Assembly: GCA_017161655.1 (NCBI GenBank)
Contig: JADFCV010000009.1
Span: forward strand, 1-64,000
From: Candidatus Sumerlaeota bacterium
GTDB lineage: Bacteria; Sumerlaeota; Sumerlaeia; Sumerlaeales; Sumerlaeaceae
Length of the DNA stretch: 64,000 bases
Direction of reading: 5' to 3'
Positions 53,474-62,379 of the stretch are shown here, in pieces (the first letter of the stretch is position 1; each line of letters opens with the position of its first letter). The notes under the pieces were generated by a model. The model was given only the letters and a program-made list of their open reading frames with translations, had not been told where the DNA came from and made no database searches. The translations under genes were made by a program, and so were the position numbers.

Positions 53474-54048
53474 CCATTTCCCTTTCACGTTTCGGCCGCC
53501 TGGTCATGTTTGGTGCGGCTGCATGTGTCGGAGCTGTTTTGCTTGTGGGCCTGCTCCTTCGCCTTTTACCGTCTCCCTATCCTCCACCGCCAACAGAGCA
53601 AAAGGATCCCTTGCACCGAACCCACGAAATTTTGAAGAGAAGTGATCGCTCTTACGCCTTACGATTGGAAAGCTTGCGCCAACTGAGAGAGAGCAAATTG
53701 GCCTCCGGGACAGCGGGTGGCGTGGAAGACGAAGTGCTTACAGCTGCGGCAAAACTCCTTGCAGAACACGGGGACACAAATGCGGCTGCGGTGGCCCTGC
53801 GACGGCTAACACTTTTGGCACCACGCGTCACGAAAGCCTGCGGCAAAGCAGGAATCATCCTGGGGCCTAATGTGTCGCCCCAGCTGATCGAGGCGCGCCT
53901 CACGAATCCTGACGATCGACGGGAAGTGGGAGCTCTTATCGCTGAGTATCAGTTCGCAGAGCTTGTGCGCAGTCTCGTCACAACTCACACCGGCGCACGA
54001 GAACCAGCGGCCCTGACGAACGGTGAAGACACGAAGAGCAAACAGTAA
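53470..54048 (+). CDS. unknown single-pass membrane protein
   Basis: A TTG start at 53470 with GGAGG six bases upstream overlaps the SDR stop by four bases, giving a 192-residue product. Residues 12-33 form a transmembrane helix after a short basic N terminus, followed by a Pro-rich stretch and a helical, Arg/Leu/Ala-rich domain with weak TPR-like look (LRQLRESKLA, AKLLAEHGDTNAAAVALRRLT). No family is recognised. It is probably translated with the dehydrogenase and anchored with its bulk in the periplasm. Confidence 0.7.
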   Translation: MTISLSRFGRLVMFGAAACVGAVLLVGLLLRLLPSPYPPPPTEQKDPLHRTHEILKRSDRSYALRLESLRQLRESKLASGTAGGVEDEVLTAAAKLLAEHGDTNAAAVALRRLTLLAPRVTKACGKAGIILGPNVSPQLIEARLTNPDDRREVGALIAEYQFAELVRSLVTTHTGAREPAALTNGEDTKSKQ

Positions 54049-54067
54049 CGCGCGTGAAGGCTGGTCT

Positions 54068-55528
54068 CTAGCTACCGAGCAAGCGCTTGAGATCGTCCAC
54101 GGTACGCAGGCGGAGTTCCGAGCGAATCAGCTTGCCATCACTGTCGAGTATGACTGCCGACGGAACTTTAAAAATCCCATATTGGGCGGGCACACTATTG
54201 GGCTCCTTTGTCGTGTCGTACACCGCCACGACATAATCACGCGTGAGCGAGGCAAAAGCCGGCGTCTGCACAACGTCGTCCCAGAAGCGCTTGCAACCGG
54301 GGACCTCCGGCGAGTAAAAGAGCACGAGGACTTTTTTTCCTGACTGTTTGGCCATCCCAATGGCAGCCGTGTAACTCAGGAATGTGCCCTGTGTGGCAGA
54401 GACCGCCGTCGCCGATGGAGTAAGGCGGGGAAGTTCAAGCCGCTGTTGACGTGGCTGAGAAATCTGGAAAGCTTGAACCGTGGAGAGCATTCGCCCAAAA
54501 CCTTGCGTGTTCACATCCTTGTATTGCCCCCCTGTGATGTAGACGTAGCCATGAAGTTTGTCGAGCCCCAAAGCGTGATACACACGCGCTTCGAGATCTG
54601 TGTTGAGCACCTGCCAGCTCGCCACCTTTCCATTCTGAAGCCGTGCATACCAGATGGCATTGGTGTACACCGCTCCTTTGTAGCGTCCGCCAACAGCGAC
54701 AAGGTAGTCGTTAAAACCGCAGAAGGCAGACGAGTAAGTTGCCGCGGGCATAGGTGTCTCTTCCTGCCATGGACCAAGAGTCCCATCGTCCTGGACTAAA
54801 GCAGGATAGACTTTCGAACTGATAGCTTGATTAGCCTTTTCGATGAGACCGCCCCAAACGTAAAGACGATCCTCAAGGATAGCCGCCCCATGGAACCACA
54901 AAGGGGTGGGCAAAGGACGGGCGGCACGCCAGTTGACAGGTGCACCAGAGGCATCGAGATCGCACACGAAGGTCTGATCACTTACTCCGCTCTCCGTTGA
55001 GCCGCCTAGGACAAATAGGTGCTTGTCATTGGAGGACGTCGCAATACAAGAGGTCGGGACCTGCGTAAACGGATCCGAGCGTTTCCATTCTTGCAAAGTG
55101 CCATCGGCATTGACGCGTGTCCAAAGAACATCCTTGGCTCGAGTGAGATTTTCTTCCTGTGTATTAGTCGTCTCAGCAACTCCCCCGCCAATGACGTAAA
55201 TGCGGTCATTTACGACTTCGATAGACTGAGAAATATAGTTGCGGTTTTCAGGCATTGGGCGCTCTTCTCGCCAAGTTCCGAGAGAGCCTCCTTGCATGAT
55301 GGGGGCTGACAGCACAGAGTTGGTCCACCCACCCACATTCGCAATTCCTCCCATGATGTAAAGCCGAGCACCCACGACAGCAGCGCCGTGCATTTGCCGA
55401 GGAATGGGTAGCCTGGTGCACTGCAGCAGAGAGAATGGAGGGGGAGTCGCCTGCGGCAGATTCTGAGCAAAAACCGTCAAGCAACATGCCAAAACTGTTG
55501 CTGAAAGAACAACCGTTTTTGTTTTCAT
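54068..55528 (-). CDS. secreted Kelch-propeller protein with a thioredoxin-like C-terminal domain
   Basis: From ATG 55528 (GGGAGAGG about eight bases upstream) the 486-residue precursor has a signal peptide ending TVFAQ. Six or so Kelch-type blades follow (MHGAAVVGARLYIMGG, RIYVIGGG, HLFVLGGST, RLYVWGGLIE, YVYITGGQ), then a thioredoxin-like domain of about 110 residues (GKKVLVLFYSPEVPGCKRFW, YGIFKVPSAVILDSDG). The CxxC is reduced to one Cys (PGCKRF). It has the same two-part layout as the protein at 40382, which argues for a shared role. Confidence 0.78.
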   Translation of the reverse strand: MKTKTVVLSATVLACCLTVFAQNLPQATPPPFSLLQCTRLPIPRQMHGAAVVGARLYIMGGIANVGGWTNSVLSAPIMQGGSLGTWREERPMPENRNYISQSIEVVNDRIYVIGGGVAETTNTQEENLTRAKDVLWTRVNADGTLQEWKRSDPFTQVPTSCIATSSNDKHLFVLGGSTESGVSDQTFVCDLDASGAPVNWRAARPLPTPLWFHGAAILEDRLYVWGGLIEKANQAISSKVYPALVQDDGTLGPWQEETPMPAATYSSAFCGFNDYLVAVGGRYKGAVYTNAIWYARLQNGKVASWQVLNTDLEARVYHALGLDKLHGYVYITGGQYKDVNTQGFGRMLSTVQAFQISQPRQQRLELPRLTPSATAVSATQGTFLSYTAAIGMAKQSGKKVLVLFYSPEVPGCKRFWDDVVQTPAFASLTRDYVVAVYDTTKEPNSVPAQYGIFKVPSAVILDSDGKLIRSELRLRTVDDLKRLLGS

Positions 55529-55633
55529 CGTGGAACCTCTCCCTGAAAGCAAAAGGTGAAATCCGTAACACCATCAGACAGCCGCAGTCCGCCGCCCTTG
55601 CGGCGAAGGATGAAAACACAGAGTTAGAAGGGC

Positions 55634-56917
55634 CTACTGATTTGCTAGAAGCTTTCGCCACTCTCTGGCGGCAAATTCAAGAGCTTCTTTTGGTTTTTTT
55701 GCCCCGCGAAGCGCATCCTGGTAAGCCTGGGTCAGCGGAGGAAAGAGCCCTGCTCCAGCAGGAATGACAGGTCGCGCCCGCGCGACATCGAGCTGCTTGC
55801 GAAACGCTTGCACCAGCTCGTTGTTTTTCACCTCAGGCATCTCGTAGGCAGCTTTGTGAGTAGGTAAGAGATTGTTCCGGACCGTAAAGCGAACCTGGTT
55901 TTTCGCGCTATTGATCCAGTCGAGGAAATAGAATGCAATGTCGGCGTTTTTCGTGCCGGCGGAGATAACGTAGCAATGGCCACCGATTGGGGAGCCAGAA
56001 CCCGCAGGGCCACTCGGAAGCATCGCTACGCCCAAGTTTTTGGGATCGTCTTTGAACGCACTGCCGGTGAGAATGTTTGCCGTCGCCCACGGCCCCATAA
56101 AGATCATTGCAATTCGTCCGCCTTTGAAGTCCTCCAGCTGGTTGTTATAGTCATTGGCAATGTCAAACGTCGGCGGGACGATCTTGTGTTTCGCCCGCAG
56201 ATCGAGCATAAACTGGAGACCTTTGACCGCACCGTCGTTGGCTATGAGAATCTCATTTGTTTTTTCGTCGATAAGTCCGCCACCAAATGCCCAAATGAAT
56301 GGCAGCATGAAATAGCTATCGTTCGCTGGATAAGCAAAGGCATAGAGATTTTTGTCAGGCTTCGTGATTTTCTTCCCTACCTCCACAAGCTCGTCCATGG
56401 TCTTGGGGGGATCGACGCCGGCCTCTTTCAAGATCCGTTTATTGTACAGGAGCGCCAGGCAGTCTGTGACTTGGGGCAATCCCCACGTTTCGTCCTTATA
56501 TTGGGCCACACGCATGGGCATATCGAGATACGAAGCCTTGTCCTCCGGGGTGAGGTATTCATCGAGGGGGGTCAGGTAACCAAGCTCCGCCATCTCCGCT
56601 GTCCACGCGACTTCACATCGAAAGCAATCTGGAGCTTGCCCTGCTTTTGAGGCAGTTTTGAACTTCGTTTGCGCTTCTGCAAACGCCACGGTATCCATTT
56701 TAATTCTTACTTTTGGATGGGCCTTCTCGAAATCCGCGACGATGTCCTTCAAAGTTGCCGTCTCTTCAGCATTGTGAGTCTGCCAAAACGTGAGCTGAAC
56801 AGGCTCTGAAAGTTTGGCAATTCTCTCTGCAATCTCTGCTCGCTTGTCGGCTAGGGAAAGCGCGGCAATCGTCGCAAAGCCAGCGATAAAAACAAGACGT
56901 TGTACGGCATGTCTCAT
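55634..56917 (-). CDS. sugar ABC transporter substrate-binding protein
   Basis: The 427-residue precursor has a signal peptide and the group 1 solute-binding fold: LTFWQTHNAEET near the start, ADFEKAHPKVRIKM, GLPQVTDCLALLYN, IAMIFMGPW and ISAGTKNADIAFYFLDW. These are typical of maltose/maltodextrin and related sugar binders. No permease or ATPase gene is adjacent, so its transporter is not identifiable. AAGGAG lies about seven bases upstream of the ATG. The gene is separated from the SOD gene (also minus, downstream in transcription terms upstream here) by 263 bases with two hairpins. Confidence 0.88.
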   Translation of the reverse strand: MRHAVQRLVFIAGFATIAALSLADKRAEIAERIAKLSEPVQLTFWQTHNAEETATLKDIVADFEKAHPKVRIKMDTVAFAEAQTKFKTASKAGQAPDCFRCEVAWTAEMAELGYLTPLDEYLTPEDKASYLDMPMRVAQYKDETWGLPQVTDCLALLYNKRILKEAGVDPPKTMDELVEVGKKITKPDKNLYAFAYPANDSYFMLPFIWAFGGGLIDEKTNEILIANDGAVKGLQFMLDLRAKHKIVPPTFDIANDYNNQLEDFKGGRIAMIFMGPWATANILTGSAFKDDPKNLGVAMLPSGPAGSGSPIGGHCYVISAGTKNADIAFYFLDWINSAKNQVRFTVRNNLLPTHKAAYEMPEVKNNELVQAFRKQLDVARARPVIPAGAGLFPPLTQAYQDALRGAKKPKEALEFAAREWRKLLANQ

Positions 56918-57075
56918 CGGCGAACTCCTTTTATCAGCAAACCGCGTATCGGAAATTCTTTGCTATGGGGTTCAAGTTTACGAGCACATGTTAAGCTTGG
57001 ATCGTTACGATTTCAACGGGATTCTCATCGTCTGAGTGTCTCCTGGATGCTAGCGCACGAGCTACGTCATAAGAA

Positions 57076-57109
57076 GAAGTCCCCCTCACCTTACGGTGAG
57101 AGGGACTTC
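57076..57109 (-). terminator. terminator after superoxide dismutase
   Basis: GAAGTCCC.CTCACC (57076-57090) pairs with GGTGAG.GGGACTTC (57095-57109), with one mismatch and a TTAC/GTAA loop. Read on the minus strand the tail is TTCTTATG. It lies about 70 bases after the SOD stop. Confidence 0.65.
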
Positions 57110-57136
57110 CTCGTGTAGGGGTGCGGGGAGGTGAGC

Positions 57137-57162
57137 GACGGATGGAGGGGAGGTCATCCGTC
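57137..57162. other. short inverted repeat after superoxide dismutase
   Basis: GACGGATG (57137-57144) and CATCCGTC (57155-57162) form an 8-bp stem with a 10-base loop. There is no T-run on either side. It may stabilise the mRNA 3' end but its role is unclear. Confidence 0.4.
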
Positions 57163-57180
57163 ACCCAGGAGGAGAAGCAA

Positions 57181-57795
57181 CTATTTTTTCGCTGTCAGGT
57201 AGCGCTCGAGCGCTTTTTCCCAATTCAAGACGTTCCACCAGGCGTCGAGGTACTCGCCCCGCCGGTTCTGGTACTTAAGATAGTAAGCGTGTTCCCACAC
57301 ATCGTTGCCGATGATGACATGGTGACCTTCGCTCAGAGGGCTGTCCTGATTGGGGGTCGAAACCACTTCGAGCTTTCCGGTATTGGTGAGAACAAGCCAG
57401 GCCCAGCCAGAGCCGAAGCGCTTGAGGCCGGCATCGTTGAAAGCCTTTTTGAACGCCTCTACGCTGCCAAAAGTGGTTTTGATAGCGTCGGCAAGCTCGC
57501 CAACTGGTTCTTTTGGTCCTCCAGGAGTCATGAGTTCCCAGAAGATCGTGTGGTTAAGATGTCCGCCACCGTGGTTGCGAACAGGCGTGCGGATGACCTC
57601 AGGCACGGCCGCCAGGTTGCGGATTAATTCTTCGATGCTCTTTTGCTGAAGCTCAGGGTAACCTTCGAGAGCCGCATTCAGATTTTGAACATAAGCGGCA
57701 TGGTGTTTATCATGGTGAAGGATCATTGTCTGCGTGTCGATGTACGGCTCAAGGGCATCGTACGCATAGGGTAGAGGTGGTAAAACGTGTGCCAT
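57181..57795 (-). CDS. sodA: superoxide dismutase, Mn-type
   Basis: From ATG 57795 (GAGGAG about eight bases upstream) the 204-residue protein has [10 protein letters not shown] (first metal His), NHGGGHLNH (second), [10 protein letters not shown], and DVWEHAYYL (Asp and His ligands). GGGH and the NQDSPL segment follow the Mn-type pattern (Gly at 77, Gln at 146 in E. coli numbering). It turns superoxide into oxygen and hydrogen peroxide in the cytoplasm. A terminator follows. It is divergent from panD. Confidence 0.95.
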   Translation of the reverse strand: MAHVLPPLPYAYDALEPYIDTQTMILHHDKHHAAYVQNLNAALEGYPELQQKSIEELIRNLAAVPEVIRTPVRNHGGGHLNHTIFWELMTPGGPKEPVGELADAIKTTFGSVEAFKKAFNDAGLKRFGSGWAWLVLTNTGKLEVVSTPNQDSPLSEGHHVIIGNDVWEHAYYLKYQNRRGEYLDAWWNVLNWEKALERYLTAKK

Positions 57796-58010
57796 ATTTG
57801 TCTCCTCATCAGCACAATTTTTTCGGCGTGCTGGTCGGCTTGCGGGTTTCAAGCCTTTGTCATGTTGCAAAATGTACTATTTTCGTTCTGATTTTTCATT
57901 CATTCAATTTTCGCGTTGCTTGTTGATGGTTTTGCTCACGTACGTCAGCGCCACCCACGCATGATTTCACGCAGCGGGTTGTAAGCTATGATGGCGAAGG
58001 AGTTTGCCGC

Positions 58011-58403
58011 ATGTTCCGCACAATGATGAAATCGAAAATCCACCGTGCGACGGTGACGGATGCAAACCTCAATTATGTGGGATCGATCACTATTGATCGA
58101 GACCTCATGGATGCGGCCGATCTTCTTCCGAATGAGCGTGTGCAGGTGGTGAATAACAACAACGGTGCCCGCCTTGAAACCTACGTGATCGAGGGGCCAC
58201 GGGGGTCAGGAACAATTTGCATGAACGGCGCAGCTGCACGTTTGGCGCAACCGGGGGATATCCTCATCATTATTTCCTACGCCATTATGAGCGACGAAAT
58301 GGCCCGTCAATACGTCCCACGGGTCATTCATGTGGACAGCCGCAATCGTATCGTGCAGGTGGCGGAAGGCGAAGTTGCAGGTGAAACACTAACATTGGCT
58401 TGA
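58011..58403 (+). CDS. panD: aspartate 1-decarboxylase
   Basis: The 130-residue proenzyme has the self-cleavage site YVGSITID (Gly-Ser), from which the pyruvoyl group is made, and a complete C-terminal part ([19 protein letters not shown]). It makes beta-alanine for pantothenate and CoA. GAAGGAG lies nine bases upstream of ATG 58011. No panB or panC is adjacent. Confidence 0.95.
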   Translation: MFRTMMKSKIHRATVTDANLNYVGSITIDRDLMDAADLLPNERVQVVNNNNGARLETYVIEGPRGSGTICMNGAAARLAQPGDILIIISYAIMSDEMARQYVPRVIHVDSRNRIVQVAEGEVAGETLTLA

Positions 58404-58604
58404 ACGCTGTCCTGACTCTCCGTCCCGGTCGCTTGGAGTGGAACTGCAGCGCATCAAATTGGTGCCAGTAAGTCATGATTCCTGAAAGAAGGGGATGAAA
58501 CTTTTATTTTTGCGTAGAGGAGAAGACATTTTCCGCTGGAAAACGTGCAGCACTCTTGCGTAGTTCCCGTAGCGTTCTCATCCCGCAAAAAAAGGTGAAT
58601 CCCA

Positions 58605-59108
58605 ATGCCGAAAAAGCGTCCGGATATTACTGAATCGCTCTTTTACGACAAGTACTACGTGATCAAAAAATCCCGTGCGCAGATCCTTGCGCAGGAGGCC
58701 ATCCGCCAACTTACCGAAGAGATGGGACCTTCGGACGGGCCAATAGAGATCGTGGATATCCTCGAACGCATGTGCGCGATCCAGGGCAAACAATACTTTT
58801 GCCTGAATTTGGACGAAGAGGCAAGTCTTAAAGCGATGAAGACCTACTACACAGCCAAATACGACCGGGAAACAGCAGAGGCATGCCTTGAATACATCAT
58901 GAAAAAAGAGGTTGGGCGTGAGCTCGTTTTCAAAGGCAAATGCCTCATTCGCGGCCGCGTGGTGGATGTTTGGCATCACCCGGATGGCGGTAAGGTCTTC
59001 GAGGTGAAAGACAAAGAAGGCCAGCAATACACAGTCCCGGAAGGCTGGGTAGTGAAGTGGCTTGAAACAGAACCTGACCAGCAGAATGGCAAACAGCAGC
59101 ATGCCTGA
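58605..59108 (+). CDS. uncharacterised 167-residue protein
   Basis: I do not recognise this protein. It is hydrophilic with no signal peptide or membrane segment. The N-terminal half is helical (SRAQILAQEAIRQLTEEM, EIVDILERM). The C-terminal half looks like a small beta-barrel with Gly and aromatic residues (LIRGRVVDVWHHPDGGKVFE, YTVPEGWVVKWLE). AAAAAAAGG lies about nine bases upstream of the ATG. It stands alone between panD and the second GHL10 gene. Codon use resembles the neighbours, which argues for a real gene. Confidence 0.7.
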   Translation: MPKKRPDITESLFYDKYYVIKKSRAQILAQEAIRQLTEEMGPSDGPIEIVDILERMCAIQGKQYFCLNLDEEASLKAMKTYYTAKYDRETAEACLEYIMKKEVGRELVFKGKCLIRGRVVDVWHHPDGGKVFEVKDKEGQQYTVPEGWVVKWLETEPDQQNGKQQHA

Positions 59109-59231
59109 GTTGCGGCACTTTTCGCAATCTCCTTGCATGGCAAGGGCTGGTTACCGCTGAAGAGGCTGTCACCTCATAGTTCACACCCGCAGGTGCGGTC
59201 TCTAAACTGATTCTAGAGGATCATATTGCCA

Positions 59232-60716
59232 ATGCGAACGATCTGGAACTCCCGCTCCCTAGGTTTCCCACTGGGAAACTTCATTTGTAGCCTGGCGATG
59301 CTGGCCATCATGGTGCTCGCGATGCCGATTCGCGCAGCCGAGTACCGCATGCTCTGGGTGGACGTATTTCATCCGGGGCTACGGTCGCCAAGTGAGATCG
59401 ACACGATGTTAGAGATGGCGCGTCAGGCGAACTACAACGCCATCATCGTGCAAATGCGCAAGGCGTGCGACGCGTTTTATGATTCAACTGTCGAACCCAA
59501 GAACGAAGCGATCCGAAAAGACTTCGATCCTCTGGCTTACTTGCTCCAGCAAGCTCATGACACGTCAGGGGGAAGAAAACCGCTGGAAGTTCACGCGTGG
59601 CTCGTGGCTTATCGGTGTCGCATCCCTGGCGACAATACGTGGAAGAATTCAAGGCATGTTTTTCAACGTCATCCAGAATGGTTGAGCGAGACGTTCTCTG
59701 GCGCCAAAGAGGACCGGGGAGAAAATCCGGGACGCTATTACCTCGACCCGGGAGTCCCCTCTGTTATCGAATATAATGTGGCGGTTGTTCGGGATCTCGT
59801 TTCTCGCTACCCCGTGGATGGGATTCATTTTGATTATATCCGCTATCCTGAAAGCGAAGGAAGCGGAAATGTATGGGGCTACAATCCCATCTCTGTGGCC
59901 AGATTCAATCGGCTTTACGGCCGGTCGGGAAAACCAGCTCCGAGTGATCCAACGTGGTGCGATTTCCGTCGTCGGCAGGTTTTTTACATGGTGCGACGTG
60001 CCTACGTGGAAGCTCACTCTATCCGACCTGACATCAAAGTCTCGGCTGCGACCATTGCCTGGGGCAACATTGGCAATGACTTCTCGCGAACTGATGCCTA
60101 TGCGCGGATTTTCCAGGATTGGCCCGCCATGCTTGAAGCAGGTGTGCTGGACATCGCCATTCCTATGAACTACAAGCGCGAAAGCGTGCCTGCACAAGCT
60201 GCTGCACACCGAGCGTGGGCGCGCTTCCTAGCACAGACCGCGAGCGGGGCAGGCCGCTTCGGGGTCAATGGCATCGATGGCGAAACGCTCAACACACTCA
60301 GTGACGTTCTTGCGCAAATGAAGGCAACGCGCTCGATCAAAGGTCTTGCAGGACTTGCAAATTACTGTTATGCTGAAACGCGCAAAGGCTCGCCGCAAGT
60401 GCCGGACACTGAGTTTTTCTCCGCGATCCGTTCTCAGCTTTACTCCTCCTGGACGCCTCCACCTTCGCCATCATGGCTAACGAATCCGCGCACTGGAATC
60501 GTTTGCGGCATCGTGACAAAAGGGGGGCGTCCCGCCGACGGGGCTCTTGTGCGCCTCTCAAGTGGGGAAGAAACATACACCGACGGATCCGGCTTTTTCG
60601 CTTTTTGCCGGGTAGGACCTGGGGCCGTGGAGGTCACAACGCAGGATGGGGCAGGAAGCCAAACCATTGACGTCAAGCCAGGCACTATTGCCCAGCTTCG
60701 CTTGAGTTCACGGTAA
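59232..60716 (+). CDS. secreted GHL10-family (DUF187) glycoside-hydrolase-like protein, copy 2
   Basis: The product is about 494 residues with a signal peptide (ending RAAEYRM). It follows the GHL10 pattern: EYRMLWVDVFHPG, VHAWLVAYR, YYLDPGVPSVIEYN, IHFDYIRYPESE and FNRLYGRSGKPAPSDPTW. It ends with a small carboxypeptidase-regulatory-like beta-sandwich (GIVTKGGRPADGALVRLSSG). ATG 59232 has GAGG about 12 bases upstream; TTG 59226 has the same GAGG at six bases, so either start is possible. It is a paralogue of the protein at 25084, with which it shares the DFIRYP/DYIRYP region and the C-terminal sandwich. Confidence 0.85.
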   Translation: MRTIWNSRSLGFPLGNFICSLAMLAIMVLAMPIRAAEYRMLWVDVFHPGLRSPSEIDTMLEMARQANYNAIIVQMRKACDAFYDSTVEPKNEAIRKDFDPLAYLLQQAHDTSGGRKPLEVHAWLVAYRCRIPGDNTWKNSRHVFQRHPEWLSETFSGAKEDRGENPGRYYLDPGVPSVIEYNVAVVRDLVSRYPVDGIHFDYIRYPESEGSGNVWGYNPISVARFNRLYGRSGKPAPSDPTWCDFRRRQVFYMVRRAYVEAHSIRPDIKVSAATIAWGNIGNDFSRTDAYARIFQDWPAMLEAGVLDIAIPMNYKRESVPAQAAAHRAWARFLAQTASGAGRFGVNGIDGETLNTLSDVLAQMKATRSIKGLAGLANYCYAETRKGSPQVPDTEFFSAIRSQLYSSWTPPPSPSWLTNPRTGIVCGIVTKGGRPADGALVRLSSGEETYTDGSGFFAFCRVGPGAVEVTTQDGAGSQTIDVKPGTIAQLRLSSR

Positions 60717-60813
60717 GGCCCTGCTTCCTTCGTGCGCCCCGCAGGCAGGAGTAAAAAGAAGCGGTGCGAGTTTCTCTTGCTCGTCGCCTACGCGCCGTAG
60801 GAAGGAAAAAGTT

Positions 60814-62379
60814 GTGACGTTGCCACCCTCACGCGCTCTCTCTGACGCAGCTTTCGTCGAAAAGCTGAAATCTGCGCTGTGGGATTTGAGTGCTGAGGTG
60901 CGCGAAACGTTGCCTGTTCTTGCGGCCCGCGGAGCCGCATGGCCAGAAATTGGAATTGACGTTATTCGCGAGGAACTGGTGGCCATCGTTTGCGATAAAT
61001 GGCCCGCTCTCATTCCAACCCGACGGCGGCGAGCGGCCCAGATCATCGCCGAGTGGATGCGCGAGCATCATCACACAGAAACTGGCGCCATGAGCGAAGG
61101 AAATCGTCTTGTCGCTCTTGCAGCGGAAAATCCCAGGGAAAAGAACCATTCGACACCCGCCGAGTGTGGTCTCACTTCACCAAAAACCTTGTCAGCCCAA
61201 AGGCAGCTTGAGCATGTACGCACCTTTTGCTTGTCGTCGGAATCTGTAGCGCAGCTTCGCAAAGCGCTCTCGAACGCGCGAAACATGGACGACGCCATAG
61301 CGGTGGTGCACAAGCGTTTCGATCGGCTCAGCCGTAACCGCATTGCTTTGTTTTTGGCCGCAATCGGCTATCCCCTCGCTCATCCATGGCGTAAATCCGT
61401 GACTTTCCTTTCTCGATTTGGACACTGCGGGGACCTTTCGACGGATAGGGATGTAACCACAACCTATCGGGACGTTGTGGGACAACTGGCCCATCACCAC
61501 GAATATCCTTTGGGCGCAGTGGACTTTCTCATCTCGGCCTACAGCGGAGCATGGCGGATCGAAGACATGCAGCCCATCTGCTCGCACATCAAGCCACGTT
61601 GTGGAGTGTGTGTGTTTCGGAATGAATGCCTCTACACCAAGACGGAATCTGGGCGACGGGCGGCGCAGCGACGTCCCGTGCGCGAATGGGTCACGAGCGA
61701 GCGCCCCCGCGAACGCCTTTTGCAGGGGAGAGAACTTACTGATAGCGAACTGCTCGCTATTGTGATTCGGACTGGCAGCGGAGATCTTTCGGCTGTGGAG
61801 CTTGCCAAGCGAATCCTTGAAGTGGCGGATGGAAGCCTTTTTCAGCTTCTCCGTATGTCGCCTCATCAGCTTATGGAGCGGCTGCGGGCTGCTGGGGTCA
61901 AAGGTGTCGGGCAAGCAAAAGCGGCTGAGCTGAAGGCAGCTCTCGAGCTAGGCGCGCGAGCCGTGAGTAGCGAGACGGACGAGCGCACCAAACTGGGCGA
62001 AGCAGTGACACGAAGCCGCCATGTGTTTGAACGCTACCGAGCTCATTATGCCGGGCGCACCCAAGAAGAATTCCGTATTCTTATCCTCGACACAAAACAC
62101 CGCGTCGTTCGCGATGCCGTGGTCTCGCGTGGGACGCTCGATGCCAGTATTGTCCATCCGCGCGATGTTTTTCGGTTGGCGCTAGAGCACGCGGCAAGTG
62201 CAGTGATATTTGTCCATAATCATCCTAGCGGCGACCCCACACCGAGCCGGGAGGACAAAAGTCTTACGCAACGGCTGGCTGAAGCAGGGCAGCTCTTGGG
62301 CATTCGCGTGCTTGACCATGTTATTATCGGGGCCCAAACGTATTACAGTTTTGCGGACGAGGGAGAAATTCGCACGTGA
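60814..62379 (+). CDS. RadC JAMM-domain protein with an N-terminal endonuclease-III-like [4Fe-4S] module
   Basis: Residues 292-521 are a whole RadC protein: RPRERLLQGRELTDSELLA, a helix-hairpin-helix at 355-375, and the JAMM motif HNHPSGDPTPSRED (His 468, His 470, Asp 481). The first 290 residues are not normal for RadC. They end with Cys at 256, 263, 266 and 272, a C-x6-C-x2-C-x5-C spacing identical to the [4Fe-4S] loop of endonuclease III/MutY. An alpha-helical region of EndoIII type precedes it, but no LPGVGxKT hairpin with its catalytic Lys is evident, so glycosylase activity is doubtful. The start is GTG 60814 with AAGGA eight bases upstream. The stop overlaps the ABC gene start. Confidence 0.82.
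   Translation: MTLPPSRALSDAAFVEKLKSALWDLSAEVRETLPVLAARGAAWPEIGIDVIREELVAIVCDKWPALIPTRRRRAAQIIAEWMREHHHTETGAMSEGNRLVALAAENPREKNHSTPAECGLTSPKTLSAQRQLEHVRTFCLSSESVAQLRKALSNARNMDDAIAVVHKRFDRLSRNRIALFLAAIGYPLAHPWRKSVTFLSRFGHCGDLSTDRDVTTTYRDVVGQLAHHHEYPLGAVDFLISAYSGAWRIEDMQPICSHIKPRCGVCVFRNECLYTKTESGRRAAQRRPVREWVTSERPRERLLQGRELTDSELLAIVIRTGSGDLSAVELAKRILEVADGSLFQLLRMSPHQLMERLRAAGVKGVGQAKAAELKAALELGARAVSSETDERTKLGEAVTRSRHVFERYRAHYAGRTQEEFRILILDTKHRVVRDAVVSRGTLDASIVHPRDVFRLALEHAASAVIFVHNHPSGDPTPSREDKSLTQRLAEAGQLLGIRVLDHVIIGAQTYYSFADEGEIRT

Noticed and set aside
52688-53488. A long open frame (about 266 codons) on the minus strand opposite the short-chain dehydrogenase gene
   Set aside because: It mirrors a clear SDR gene, has no recognisable family or ribosome-binding site, and its residue composition is that of a shadow frame.
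57965-57992. Possible promoter before panD (TTTCAC, 16 bases, TATGAT)
   Set aside because: Transcription would then start inside the AAGGAG ribosome-binding site, leaving it incomplete, so the match is probably chance.
60787-60801. Hairpin CCTACG-CGC-CGTAGG just before the ribosome-binding site of the RadC fusion
   Set aside because: Perfect but only six pairs with a three-base loop; short palindromes of this size are expected by chance.
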